Source of the DNA: Chitinophagales bacterium
GTDB taxonomy: Bacteria > Bacteroidota > Bacteroidia > Chitinophagales > LD1
Reading direction: 5' to 3'
DNA length: 64,000 nt
Assembly: GCA_019638515.1 (NCBI GenBank)
Contig: JAHBTS010000004.1
Coordinates: 1-64,000 of the forward strand
Shown: piece by piece, positions 44,692 through 55,300 of the stretch
Layout of the letters: each line of letters begins with the position of its first letter
Numbering within the stretch: position 1 is the first letter of the stretch
Notes under the pieces: generated by a model
The model's input: only the letters and a program-made list of their open reading frames with translations
What the model was told of the DNA's origin: nothing
Databases searched by the model: none
Translations under genes and position numbers: made by a program

Positions 44692-47097
44692 ATGCCTTTG
44701 AAGAAAATATACTCCCTACTGCTATATTTTGTTTTTCCTGCTGCGTTGATAGCACAAAACGCCACTGTTAAAGGCGTAGTACGCGATGCCGCCAATAAAG
44801 AGCCATTGATTGGCGTTTCTGTTTTTACCTCACCCACCAATGCCTCCTCTACCAATATTTCGGGCAGCTATGAACTTACTGTGCCGGCAGGTAAGTCGAA
44901 AATAATATTCACCTACATTGGTTATGCCAACGATACCGTAGAAGTAGATATAGAAAGCGGCAAACAAAAAACACTCAACAACAACTTGGCTTCTGCCGAT
45001 AAAGAATTAAACACCGTGGTGGTAAGTACCAGCCGCTTCGGCAAAAAAATTCAACAAGAATCGGTTACCATGGAGGTGCTAAAGACAAGATTTGTTGAAA
45101 CCAACAATATTACCAACGCCCTACAGGCAGTGAGCCGCACACCGGGCGTTACCGTAATGGACGGAAGCGTTTCTATACGAGGCGGTAGCGGTTATGCCTA
45201 TGGCAGCGGCAGCCGTGTGCTTATGGTAATTGATGAGCTGCCACTCGTTACACCCGACCGCGGAGAAATTAGATGGGAATTGGTACCCATGGAAAACATG
45301 AGCCAAATGGAAATTATTAAAGGCGCTTCTACCGTACAATATGGTGCCGCTGCCTTAAACGGAGTAATACACCTGCGTACAGCTTACCCAACCGACACTC
45401 CCGAAACCCGCATACAGCTTTATACAGAACAAATTGATGTAAGCAACCGAGTACTAAAAAAAGAATGGCAAAACAAGCCGGAATATGCTTGGTGGAAAAA
45501 CAGAAAAGACCTAACCTATTTTCAAAAACCACAGCAAACGGGCATTACCTTTTTACACAAACACCGCTTCGGGCAAGTAGATTTTGTAATTAGCGGAAAC
45601 CTACACAGCCAACAATCGCACCTAAACGAAGAATACGACAACCGCACTCGCTTTACCACTAAGTTGAAATACACACCCAAACAATTGGGCGGCAGGCTTA
45701 GCATTGGGCTAAACAGTACTTTAATGTACCGTAAAAACGGTTTCCAATTTTGGTGGAATAGCATTAACACACCATATGTTTCTGCCAGTGGCGTTTCTAT
45801 AGACGAAAGATATTTCTATGCCTTTATAGATCCTTCTCTAAACTACATTGATAAAAAACATAACCAACACCGCTTCTTGGGCAGATGGTTTTATTTCAAC
45901 CATTGCGATTACAAAACGGGGCCTCGCGCACAATTCGGCATGTTCGACTACCAGTTTCGCCACGATTTTGGCTCTTTGGCAAAAATTATTGTAGGAGCCA
46001 ACAACCTTCATTTTTCTAACGAAGACGGCACACTTAAAAACAACAGAGGTAACTACGGTGGTATTTATGTATCGGGCGATTTAAACTATAAAGGATTAAG
46101 CGTAAATGCCGGTATTCGCTTAGAATACTTTAATTTAAACAATAAAACAGGCCTGGCACTACTGCGATTCCAAAACGTGAAAAGCAATGGCGACACCGTA
46201 AAAACCACACTGCCCGTATTTAGAATAGGCGTAAACTACCGCATAGGAAAATACAACTACCTGCGCACCTCTTTTGCAACAGCATACCGCTTTCCAAGCA
46301 TTGCAGAGCGTTTTGTAAATTATAGCTTAGGCCAGCTCCGCATTAAAGAAAACCAAGACATACAACCCGAAAACGGTTATACTTTTGAATTGGGCTATAA
46401 ACGCAGTTTCAATATTTCTAACTGGCGCGGATATGCCGATGCGGTAGTTTTTTGGAATGAGTTTTCGCAGATGATTGAATTTCAAAACACCGAAATTGGC
46501 CTAGAAAAAGGAGACGATGGAAAATACACACTCGTAGCCACCTTCCAATCGCAAAACGTAACCCGCGCGCGAATTTTTGGTTGGGAATTAGCCTTAGTTG
46601 GGGAAGGGAAAATTGGCAAAAACATAGACATGACTGCTCAACTCGGCTACACCTATTTGTACCCACTCAATTTAGCTGCCGATGGTGCAAGAAAAGATAT
46701 TGGTTTTACTTTAGACCGCGCATTTGGCACTTTCTACCGCCCCGATTCTGTAAACCGCCTTATTATGCTTAAATACAGAAACCGCCACGTATTTAAAGCA
46801 GATATTGATATTCTATTCTACCAGCACTACAGATTCGGCACTTCGCTGCAGTATTACAGCTATATGGATAACGTAGATGCTATCTTTGAAATAGCCATCC
46901 CCGACTTGGGCGACTACCGCGCCAAACACTTGTATAAAGGCGATTTTATTTGGGATTTACGCTTTGGCTACGACCTCAACAAGCATGTTTCATTTAACTT
47001 TATAGCCCGAAACGTACTCAACCGTTTTTACCAACTTCGACCTGCACGACCCAACCAACCGCGAGCGTTTAACTTCCAGTTGAACTTTAAGTTCTAA
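44692..47097 (+). CDS. TonB-dependent outer-membrane receptor
   Basis: This 801-residue protein starts at the ATG at 44692 (MPLKKIYSLLLYFVFPAALIAQ is the signal peptide); a TTG three codons upstream is less likely. A carboxypeptidase-regulatory-like domain (about 23-105; KGVVRDAANKEPLIGVSVF, SGSYELTVPAG) precedes a plug (about 115-235; GGSGYAYGSGSRVLMVIDE, GASTVQYGAAALNGVIHL). The rest is a 22-strand barrel ending in NFQLNFKF. It imports a nutrient using TonB energy. There is no SusD partner, so a metal-chelate or vitamin substrate is more likely than a glycan; the ligand cannot be read from the sequence. Confidence 0.92.
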   Translation: MPLKKIYSLLLYFVFPAALIAQNATVKGVVRDAANKEPLIGVSVFTSPTNASSTNISGSYELTVPAGKSKIIFTYIGYANDTVEVDIESGKQKTLNNNLASADKELNTVVVSTSRFGKKIQQESVTMEVLKTRFVETNNITNALQAVSRTPGVTVMDGSVSIRGGSGYAYGSGSRVLMVIDELPLVTPDRGEIRWELVPMENMSQMEIIKGASTVQYGAAALNGVIHLRTAYPTDTPETRIQLYTEQIDVSNRVLKKEWQNKPEYAWWKNRKDLTYFQKPQQTGITFLHKHRFGQVDFVISGNLHSQQSHLNEEYDNRTRFTTKLKYTPKQLGGRLSIGLNSTLMYRKNGFQFWWNSINTPYVSASGVSIDERYFYAFIDPSLNYIDKKHNQHRFLGRWFYFNHCDYKTGPRAQFGMFDYQFRHDFGSLAKIIVGANNLHFSNEDGTLKNNRGNYGGIYVSGDLNYKGLSVNAGIRLEYFNLNNKTGLALLRFQNVKSNGDTVKTTLPVFRIGVNYRIGKYNYLRTSFATAYRFPSIAERFVNYSLGQLRIKENQDIQPENGYTFELGYKRSFNISNWRGYADAVVFWNEFSQMIEFQNTEIGLEKGDDGKYTLVATFQSQNVTRARIFGWELALVGEGKIGKNIDMTAQLGYTYLYPLNLAADGARKDIGFTLDRAFGTFYRPDSVNRLIMLKYRNRHVFKADIDILFYQHYRFGTSLQYYSYMDNVDAIFEIAIPDLGDYRAKHLYKGDFIWDLRFGYDLNKHVSFNFIARNVLNRFYQLRPARPNQPRAFNFQLNFKF

Positions 47098-47133
47098 AGG
47101 CAAAAACTACTCGTTTGTCAACTAATTATTTTT

Positions 47134-47150
47134 TGTAAAAGTGCTTTACA
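47134..47150. promoter_or_regulatory. Perfect dyad TGTAAA-N5-TTTACA upstream of tatA
   Basis: TGTAAA (47134-47139) and TTTACA (47145-47150) form a perfect 17-bp dyad in the gap before tatA. Size and symmetry suit a Crp/Fnr-type or other dimeric regulator. No factor can be named, and chance in an A/T-rich gap is possible. Confidence 0.35.
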
Positions 47151-47216
47151 TTTATTTGTAACACCTTCGCAATTTTTAGTTTACCTTCGCAGCATTGTTT
47201 CATTCAATTCAATGTT

Positions 47217-47429
47217 ATGTTCGGTTTAGGAACAACAGAAATAGTACTCATAGTTTTAGCTATACTATTGCTTTTTGGTGGTAAAAAAATTCCTGAGTTA
47301 ATGCGCGGAATCGGGCAAGGTGTGCGCGAGTTTAATGCCGCCAAAGCCAATGTAAAATCTGAAATAGAAGAAGGCATGAAAAACAAACCCGCTTCTAAAG
47401 AAGAATCTTCTACAAAAGAAAACAATTAG
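47217..47429 (+). CDS. tatA: Twin-arginine translocase subunit TatA
   Basis: This 70-residue protein has one N-terminal helix ([23 protein letters not shown]), the hinge FGGKKIPEL, an amphipathic helix ([15 protein letters not shown]) and a charged tail. It forms the Tat pore for folded proteins; ActB in this window carries a Tat-like signal and may use it. gatA follows after 22 bp. Confidence 0.93.
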   Translation: MFGLGTTEIVLIVLAILLLFGGKKIPELMRGIGQGVREFNAAKANVKSEIEEGMKNKPASKEESSTKENN

Positions 47430-47451
47430 TTTTCCCCACTGCTAAAAGCCA

Positions 47452-48873
47452 ATGAACGTAGCTACTTACAAAACAATATCTGCCATTAGGCACGATATTG
47501 AAAACGGTGTTGTAACCGTACAGCAATTAGTTGCAGCCTATTTGCACAACATATATTCTCAACCACACCTCAATGCTTTCTTAGAAGTATTTGAACACGA
47601 AGCCATTGAAGCCGCAAAAGTACTAGACAACAAGCATGCAAGCGGCCTTCCCAAAGGCAAACTTTTTGGTGTGGTAATAGCTTTAAAAGACAACATTTGC
47701 TATAAAGCACACAAAGTAAGCGCCTCCTCTAAGATATTAGAAGGCTTTACTTCTATCTATTCTGCCACGGTGGTGGAGCGCTTGCTGGCAGAAGATGCCA
47801 TTATTATTGGCAGAACCAATTGCGATGAATTTGCCATGGGGTCTTCCAACGAAAATTCTGCCTATGGCAAAGTGCTGAATGCAGCCGATAATACCCGTGT
47901 TCCGGGCGGCTCATCGGGCGGCTCTGCGGTAGCCGTACAAGCGCACTTATGCCACGCAGCTTTGGGTTCCGATACAGGCGGCTCTATTCGCCAACCCGCA
48001 GCATTTACGGGCACCGTAGGTTTTAAACCCACTTATGGCAGAATATCGCGCTATGGCTTAATTGCTTATGCATCTTCTTTCGACCAAATTGGTCCTATGA
48101 CACATTCTATAGAAGATGCTGCCCTGCTTACAGAAATAATGGCAGGAAAAGATATGTTCGACAGCACATCTTCTTCCAAACCCGTGGAGCAGGCTTCTTT
48201 TACGGGTGAAAAGAAAAAACACCGCATTGCCGTACTCAGCAATACGATTGATAACAACGCCCTGCAGCCCGAGATAAAACAAGCAACCCTCGCCTTTATA
48301 GAAAAACTAAAAGCCGAAGGAAACACGGTTGAAACCGTGGAGTTTACTTACCTCGACTATTTAATTCCGGCATATTATGCACTCACCACAGCAGAAGCAT
48401 CGAGCAACTTGGCAAGGTTTGATGGTGTACACTATGGCTATCGGTCGCCCAATGCCACCGATATGGAATCGGTATATAAAAAATCGAGAACCGAAGGTTT
48501 TGGGCGCGAAGTAAAAAACAGGATTATGCTGGGCACCTTTGTATTAAGTGCCGGATACTACGATGCTTACTACGCCCGTGCGCAAAAAGTACGCAGATTG
48601 CTACGCGATGAAATGAAGAAAATCTTAACCGATTACAACTTTATTTTAATGCCCGCCACACCTTCTACCGCATTTAAAATTGGTGAGAAAACAAGCAATC
48701 CGGTAGAAATGTATTTAGCAGATACTTATACCGTTTTAGCCAACCTTACAGGCAATCCTGCTTTGGCATTCCCCATTGGAAAAGATCACCAAGAATTACC
48801 AATAGGCATTCAGTTAATGGGCAACCATTTTGCCGAAAAAGAATTGATGGAATTTGCAGCTAGCGTGTGCTAA
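47452..48873 (+). CDS. gatA: Asp-tRNA(Asn)/Glu-tRNA(Gln) amidotransferase subunit A
   Basis: This 473-residue amidase-signature protein has catalytic Lys in ALKDNICYK and the Ser-cisSer-Lys partners in PGGSSGGSAVAV and GSDTGGSIRQPAAFTG. The stretch TTAEASSNLARFDGVHYGYR is GatA-specific. It releases ammonia from glutamine so that GatB can convert mischarged tRNAs. Length is normal. It follows tatA closely and converges on porV. Confidence 0.96.
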   Translation: MNVATYKTISAIRHDIENGVVTVQQLVAAYLHNIYSQPHLNAFLEVFEHEAIEAAKVLDNKHASGLPKGKLFGVVIALKDNICYKAHKVSASSKILEGFTSIYSATVVERLLAEDAIIIGRTNCDEFAMGSSNENSAYGKVLNAADNTRVPGGSSGGSAVAVQAHLCHAALGSDTGGSIRQPAAFTGTVGFKPTYGRISRYGLIAYASSFDQIGPMTHSIEDAALLTEIMAGKDMFDSTSSSKPVEQASFTGEKKKHRIAVLSNTIDNNALQPEIKQATLAFIEKLKAEGNTVETVEFTYLDYLIPAYYALTTAEASSNLARFDGVHYGYRSPNATDMESVYKKSRTEGFGREVKNRIMLGTFVLSAGYYDAYYARAQKVRRLLRDEMKKILTDYNFILMPATPSTAFKIGEKTSNPVEMYLADTYTVLANLTGNPALAFPIGKDHQELPIGIQLMGNHFAEKELMEFAASVC

Positions 48874-48925
48874 ACGCCCGGTAAATTTATTACGGTATTA
48901 TTTCTGAAATAAAGCCTGCTTGTGG

Positions 48926-50215
48926 TTATTGCCCATCTGGTGTAGCAGCAGGTGTTTCTTCTTCTTCTTTCTTCTTCTTTCTTTCTTTTTTAGGCTCATC
49001 ATCTACCAACGAAATGCCCTTAGATTGGCCTTTTAAGCCGCCTTTATTCAATTCAAACAATACTGAAAAACGCAAGGTGTTGTCCAACGGACTTGGTGTA
49101 ACAGAGGTTGGAATTAAATATGAAAAGTTTAGGCCCACAATAGAGTATTTAACGGTAACACCCGCAGTAGCATATTGCCTTCCACCTTTAGATTTTGGTT
49201 CATAAAAATATCCAAAACGAGCACCAAATTGCTTATTGTACATGTACTCTGTACCCACACCAATCATAAACTCACTCATTTCTTCTTTAAAGCCGCCCGG
49301 AGCATCGCCAAACGAAGTAAACATACCGGAAACTACCGATTTTTCTCTGTAATCGTACACGCCATTGCTGTCTTTATCTACAGTGCTTGGCGTAGGCACC
49401 ATTAGCTTATTCACATCAAAAGCAAAACTCCATGTGTTTTTGGGATCTATATTTAATGCATAGCTAAAGCCAATACCTAAATTGGTAGGAATAAAATCTT
49501 TAACCGTGCTGCTGGTATAGCTTACCTTGTTTCCTATATTGGAAATATTCATACCAACTGCCACATCGTGGCTCATTTTTTGTCCGTCTTTTTTAAAGTT
49601 TTGCCTCCAAGTCCAGTTAATATCTCCGGCTCCGGCAATTGCGGGCTTAATAACGTTGCCTCCGGCAGATTGTCCTCCCGCAAGGTTTGAATATGCAAAA
49701 CGCAAACCTACACCCAGCGAGAATGTTTTTGCCAATTTGCGTGCATACCATGCATCTATACTAAATTCATTGGGTCTAAACGAGCCTAAACTACCACCAT
49801 TTTCATCAGTAAAATCTATATTTCCTAAAGAAAAATATCTGATAGAGCCGCCTATTGCCTGCTCACCTTTTCCATTTTTATCTTTTATTTTTCCATAACC
49901 CGAAAGTGATGTAAGGTAGATATCGTTTACCAATTTTTTAAGCCATGGTGTAAATGAAATGCCCACGCCATAATCCTTTTCTACAAAAGCCATGTTGGAA
50001 GGATTTAAGAAAGATCCGTTTATATCCGGAGTGGTGGCAATACCAACATCGCCCATACCACCGGCACGTGCATCGGAATTGATTCTTAAAAAGGGCATGG
50101 CAGTAGTTACGGTGTTAATCTTTATGCCATCTTTTACCCAACCTGTTTGAGCGGTTGAAAAAGAAGCTACGATTACCGAAAAAACAACGAGAGCGGAAAG
50201 TCTTTTATTGAGCAT
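48926..50215 (-). CDS. porV: Type IX secretion outer-membrane protein PorV
   Basis: This 429-residue protein has a signal peptide and the PorV/FadL-like barrel signatures (TTAMPFLRINSDARAGGMGD, SFLNPSNMAFVEKDYGVGIS, FSYLIPT). The C-terminus has a Lys/Glu-rich tail (about 400-425; KKERKKKKEEEE), unusual for a barrel that normally ends in a strand. PorV collects T9SS cargo at the translocon and moves it to the attachment complex, so it serves all seven or so sorting-domain proteins in this window. Confidence 0.92.
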   Translation of the reverse strand: MLNKRLSALVVFSVIVASFSTAQTGWVKDGIKINTVTTAMPFLRINSDARAGGMGDVGIATTPDINGSFLNPSNMAFVEKDYGVGISFTPWLKKLVNDIYLTSLSGYGKIKDKNGKGEQAIGGSIRYFSLGNIDFTDENGGSLGSFRPNEFSIDAWYARKLAKTFSLGVGLRFAYSNLAGGQSAGGNVIKPAIAGAGDINWTWRQNFKKDGQKMSHDVAVGMNISNIGNKVSYTSSTVKDFIPTNLGIGFSYALNIDPKNTWSFAFDVNKLMVPTPSTVDKDSNGVYDYREKSVVSGMFTSFGDAPGGFKEEMSEFMIGVGTEYMYNKQFGARFGYFYEPKSKGGRQYATAGVTVKYSIVGLNFSYLIPTSVTPSPLDNTLRFSVLFELNKGGLKGQSKGISLVDDEPKKERKKKKEEEETPAATPDGQ

Positions 50216-50390
50216 TATCTTTTTATTCGTTTGGCAAATAAAATATATTTATGAAATAAGCAGTTTTTAACAGCCGGAACAAAACGCACGGGTATGTGAA
50301 TTATTGTCTAATGATACACACAAAATTTTGGTTTTTCTTTAATTATTTTCCTTTTACTCTAAAGAGGCTGTTTAAGTTACAATGGTTGCG

Positions 50391-51095
50391 CTAAAACAAG
50401 TCTTTAATTCTAGGCTTTTTATTTGGGTCTTTTCTAAACGAATAGCCTTTTTCTATATCGCGCAGCAGCAACACCACATCGCCCATAAGTTGGTTTACAC
50501 TGTTAGAATCTAAACCGTTATAGTATTGACGTATGTTGCCATTGTAGTCCACCAAAATAAATTTCTCGCTATGAATAAAATCTTCCGGCCCTTCATCGTC
50601 TTTAGCGGTTACAAAGAATCCCTTTTGTGCCAAGTCAAAAATTTCTTGCTCTCCTCCTCTTAGAAAATACCACTTCCCGGGCACTGCATTGTGCGCATCG
50701 GAATATGCCTTTAGAGCAGCAACCGTATCTTTAGCTTCATCTACCGAAATAGAAATAATTTTCACCTTTTGGTCTTTAATAAAACTCTTTTGAATGCGCG
50801 CCATTTGGTTGGTCATGCGTGGGCACACGCCTTTGCAAGTGGCAAAAAAGAAATCTACCACATAAATATTTCCTGCAAGGCTATCGGAATATAAGGTGTC
50901 GCCCAACTGTGTTTGAAGTTTAAATGTAGGAACCGTGTGGTAAGCGGTATCGCCCTTTTCGTTTATACCAATTGCAAACATTGGCTTAGGCGGCTTAGGA
51001 CGCGGCACTTTTGCCAATGGGCGAAATAATAAAAAGAAAATTGCCGGCACTGCAATCAATGCTATAATGGCTAATATACGTACTTTAGAATTCAT
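50391..51095 (-). CDS. SCO1/SenC copper chaperone
   Basis: This 234-residue protein has an N-terminal helix (ILAIIALIAVPAIFFLLF) and a thioredoxin-like domain with CKGVC (in FFFATCKGVCPRMTNQ) plus the later His in FIHSEKFILVD, the three copper ligands of SCO proteins. It loads CuA of oxidase subunit II. Related Bacteroidota often carry it directly after the cox genes; here it is about 24 kb away, between porV and a PorP/SprF gene. Confidence 0.93.
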   Translation of the reverse strand: MNSKVRILAIIALIAVPAIFFLLFRPLAKVPRPKPPKPMFAIGINEKGDTAYHTVPTFKLQTQLGDTLYSDSLAGNIYVVDFFFATCKGVCPRMTNQMARIQKSFIKDQKVKIISISVDEAKDTVAALKAYSDAHNAVPGKWYFLRGGEQEIFDLAQKGFFVTAKDDEGPEDFIHSEKFILVDYNGNIRQYYNGLDSNSVNQLMGDVVLLLRDIEKGYSFRKDPNKKPRIKDLF

Positions 51096-51200
51096 GATGA
51101 AGCGGCAAACCTACATGAATTGCCCGCTAATACCAAACTAAGAACTATAAAGAAACAGGCCTGCAGCAATAGTTAGCAAATAATACATCTTATTAACTAA

Positions 51201-51224
51201 AGAGGCCGCCAAAAGGCAGCCTCT
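51201..51224 (-). terminator. Probable terminator after the PorP/SprF gene
   Basis: AGAGGCCGCC (51201-51210) pairs with GGCAGCCTCT (51215-51224) except for one mismatch, with an AAAA loop. The following leftward T tract is weak (TTAGTTAAT). Confidence 0.6.
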
Positions 51225-51252
51225 CTAGTGTTTTATCAATGTTGTATCTCAA

Positions 51253-52338
51253 TTAGAATCGAGGGCAGAAAATAGTTTGCTGTTTACGTTTTTTCCAAGA
51301 GCCGGCATAGCTTAAACCAATTTCAAATGCACCTTGGCTGCGTGAGCCTGCAATTAACTCGCTCACGTTGATGTCGTAAGCAAAACCTACGCTAATGCCA
51401 TTCCAATCTACACCTGCAGTTAAAACAACAGCTTCGGCATTTAAAACTTTACCGCCTTTTTTGTTTGCCCATACAGATTTAGTATCGCCACCTACCGCTC
51501 TAAACATAGCTCCGAAGCGGAAGTTGTTTCCTTCCGGAAAGCGCTCTTCAAACAAAATTCTTACATCTGCTGCAGCTATAAATTCATGGCTTTGGCCTTG
51601 GTTCATATAAATGAATTTAGGTTGAAGATCGAATCTGCCTTTTAAAGGAAAACGGATACCGCCATGCGCTACAAATTTTCTGTTTAAACGAACAGTATCT
51701 ACGTTTAAGAAAGAAACCGCAGGACTGTTTAAGTGGAAAGCAGAGAAACCTGCGTAGGCATTTAAGCGCTTATTAAAGCGACCATACCACATTAAGCCGG
51801 TTGAAATATCCCAGAACAAGAAATTATCGTCCACTAAATACTCACCTGCCGGTAGGTTTGGATTGTAAGCAGCTCCATCCCACTGGCTGCCGGTTTTAAT
51901 TTGGCTGTAATCAATAGTTCTATTGAACACTTCGCTTTGCACACCTAAAGTAAGGAAGTGGTTTCCTCTTCTATCTAAAGATTTGTGATACGAAATTCCC
52001 AAACCTCCACTGTTGGTTCCAAACTTTAATTCTCCGGCTTTATCTCCGGTATAAAAACCACCAAAACCAAATGCATCATTTTTTCCAAAACCGCGGTTGG
52101 TTCTAAAATCTGCTGCAAAAGAATAGGTTCTGAAAAGTGGCACCGACTCATTTCTGAGCACTTCGTTCCACTGACCTCTGAAAATTCCACTTATGCGGTA
52201 ATTGCCATTGAAAGCGCCAATGAGTGCCGGATTCAATGATTGTGGCATAATATAAAACTGCGACCAATGCGGGTCTTGAGCCATTACAGCCACGAAACTA
52301 AAAGTAAAAATAACCGAGTGTAAAAATTTCTTAATCAT
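51253..52338 (-). CDS. PorP/SprF-family type IX secretion membrane protein
   Basis: This 361-residue outer-membrane barrel has a signal peptide and the family start QDPHWSQFYIMPQSLNPALIGAFNGNYRISGIFRGQW. It ends with GFAYDINVSELIAGSRSQGAFEIGLSY. PorP/SprF proteins are typically encoded next to a protein with a type B (CHU_C) sorting domain and are needed for its secretion or anchoring. The giant adhesin gene ends 57 bp upstream on the same strand, so the two form an SprB/SprF-like pair. Confidence 0.93.
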   Translation of the reverse strand: MIKKFLHSVIFTFSFVAVMAQDPHWSQFYIMPQSLNPALIGAFNGNYRISGIFRGQWNEVLRNESVPLFRTYSFAADFRTNRGFGKNDAFGFGGFYTGDKAGELKFGTNSGGLGISYHKSLDRRGNHFLTLGVQSEVFNRTIDYSQIKTGSQWDGAAYNPNLPAGEYLVDDNFLFWDISTGLMWYGRFNKRLNAYAGFSAFHLNSPAVSFLNVDTVRLNRKFVAHGGIRFPLKGRFDLQPKFIYMNQGQSHEFIAAADVRILFEERFPEGNNFRFGAMFRAVGGDTKSVWANKKGGKVLNAEAVVLTAGVDWNGISVGFAYDINVSELIAGSRSQGAFEIGLSYAGSWKKRKQQTIFCPRF

Positions 52339-52395
52339 GTTTGCCCTAATAATGAGTGTGTACGAAAATAAAAATTCTAAGTTATGTGAAAAATT

Positions 52396-55300
52396 TTAAC
52401 GCACTAATGTAATAGTTCCTGCTTTTTCTACAACTTTTCCGTTCAAATAAATTGCTTTTATGTAGTAAGTATATATTCCGGGTTCTTGTTTTACGCCTTT
52501 ATAGGTGCCATCCCAGCCCGAAAACTGACTTCCATCCGAATCAAAAATTTTCTCGCCCCAACGATTAAATATGGTTGCACGCACCGTTTGCAGGTCATAT
52601 CCATAAATTTCCCACACATCGTTTGCACCATCTCCATTTGGCGAAATTAAATTCGGTATAAAGAATTTATTTCCATCTCCAACATAGACGTTTACTGTTT
52701 GCTCAGCGCTGCATTTCTTTAAATAAAAAACTGTAAGCGTATATTCTATATCGTTATATGGTGTGGCAGTTGGTGCCGAGCAATCGAAACAATTTAAACC
52801 AGTTGTTGGCGACCAATTGTAAGATTTAATATCGCTACCCGAATAGCCAAGTGTTACCGCATTCAGCACAATGCTGTTTCCTAAATCAATAGTACTGTCT
52901 TGCGGCAAAATTTGCAGGTTCAACGGATATGGTTGCGGTACAGTAACCAAGGTGTCGTACATACAGCCATTGCCATCTTTTACATACACGCGATAATCGC
53001 CCGCCACTAAATCTGTGAAAGTACCGCTCGCTTGGTATGTAACATTGTTGATAGAATACAAATATGGTTCGTTGCCTGCGCCCGGAGTGCCGCCTTGTGC
53101 CAACATGCGCAATTTACCATCTGCATAACCCGGACACGAAGCCGAATCTATAATAATGTAATTAAACCCTAAATCCGGTGGTGCAGAAAACACTACCGTA
53201 TCGGAGATGGAACAACCATTTTTATCGGTAATGGTAACGCTGTACACATCCGGCCCTAAATTCGACAATGAGGCATCGCTATTATTGGTAGAAACAAAGT
53301 TGTTTTGCGCCCAAGCATAGATATATGGCGGAGTACCGCCTTCGCCTTGTACCGTAATGCTTGCATCGTTATTGCCTGCACAGCTAATTTCTTTACGGTT
53401 TAAGAAAGACAATTGCAAATCGGTTGGGTCGGCAATACCCACATTGCCTGTTTGAGTACATTGGTTTATATCTGTAACCGTAACCGTGTAATTACCAGCA
53501 ACCAAACCACTTGCAGTAGTTGTTTGCTGACTAAGCGAATCGCTCCAAACATAGGTATAGCCCGGAGTGCCGCCAACGGCTGCCACTGTTACAGTTCCAT
53601 TTGCTTCACCACGGCAAAGCGGGTCGGTTCCGGTAAGCGTAAGTAGTATTTCATCCGGTTGGTTTATTACAAAGTTTTCTATTGCCACACAGTTTAAATT
53701 ATCGGTAACACTCACTACATAACTGCCCGATGCTAATGCAGCCGGATTTGCTGTGCCACCTAATGCGTTGGCATAATTAAAAGTAAAGTTAGGTGTACCG
53801 TTTTGTGGTGTAACCACTACCGAACCATTGCTCACGCCAAAGCAAGAAGCATCTGCCGGCTGAACATCTACTCTTAAAACGTAATTGGTATCAATATAAA
53901 AATTAGCAGTAGCTGTACATTGATTTTGATCTGTAACCGTTACTGAATGGTTGCCAAAAGTAAGCCCCGTTTGAGTTTGCGGACCGGTATTTCCGTCCCA
54001 AGAAAACACATAAGGAGCAGAGCCGCCTGTAATAGTTCCCGTTGCGGAACCATCGTTGCTGGTGGGGCAATTAGCATTGGTAGTAGTAACACTTATGCCA
54101 AATAATGGCGGCTGTGTAATAGCAAAATTGGCACTATCGGTACATCCATGCGCATCGGTAACTATCAATGTTTGGTTGCCGGCAGTTAAATCAAGTATAT
54201 TATTTGTATTGCTTTGCGACACACTATTGCTCCACACAAAGGTATAGTTTGGTGTGCCTCCCGAAGCTTGTGCTAATGCAGCACCATCGCTACCGCCATA
54301 GCAAAATACATTCTTTTGAACACTCACCGAAACCACCAATGGAGTTGGCTCCGCCAAGAAATAGGTAGCTGTAGCCGTACAGTTATTGGCATCGCTCACT
54401 AACACAGTATAAGCTCCGGAACTCAACCCTTGAATAGTTTGTTGCACTAAGTTTCCGGGTGTCCAAGCATATATGTAATTAGGTGTTCCTCCACTTGCAA
54501 TGGCAGTAAGTGCACCATTGTTTCCACCATTACAACTTATTGGTATTGAATCAAAAACTATTGCAATAGCCGTAGGCGATGTAATAGTTATATTTCCTGT
54601 TACGGCAACACCTGCAGAATCGGTAACTGTAACCGTATAAACACCTGCTTTTACATTTGTAATTGCATTAGTAGTATCGCTTAAAGGATTACTGCTCCAT
54701 TTGTAACTATATGGCAGAATACCGCCTACAGCCGATACTTGTGCGCTACCCGAAGAGTCGCCAAAGCACAACACATCTGTTTTTGCAAAGGTCAAAATTA
54801 TTGGAGGCGGATCTTTTACAGAATCGCAAGCCGATGCAGTGCAACTGTTGGCATCGGTTATAGTAACGCAATAATTTCCTTTCGATAAATTTGAAATAGA
54901 ATCGCCAGTTGCTCCGGTATTCCACACGTAAGTATAACCGGGATTTCCGCCCGCAGCAATTGCTTTTGCCGTTCCTTCATTTCCGCCATTGCTGGTGGCA
55001 TTGGTTGTGGCTACTACTACGGTTAAAGCAGGTGGCTCTGCTAAGGTTCTGGAACCTGTAATAGTGCAACCGTTTCTATCTGTAACAGTAAGATTGTAAG
55101 TGCCGCCACTCAAGCTATTGGGTGTTGCAGTATTTCCTAAACTTGGATTCCAACCAAAAGTATAGTTAGGTGTGCCACCAATTACGGTAGCAGTAATATT
55201 ACCATTTGCCTTTCCTGCACAGGTTACATCTAAACTGCTAAAATTCAATTGCAATTGAGCTGGCTGGTTCACTACAATAGTATCGGAACCTTGGCAAGCC

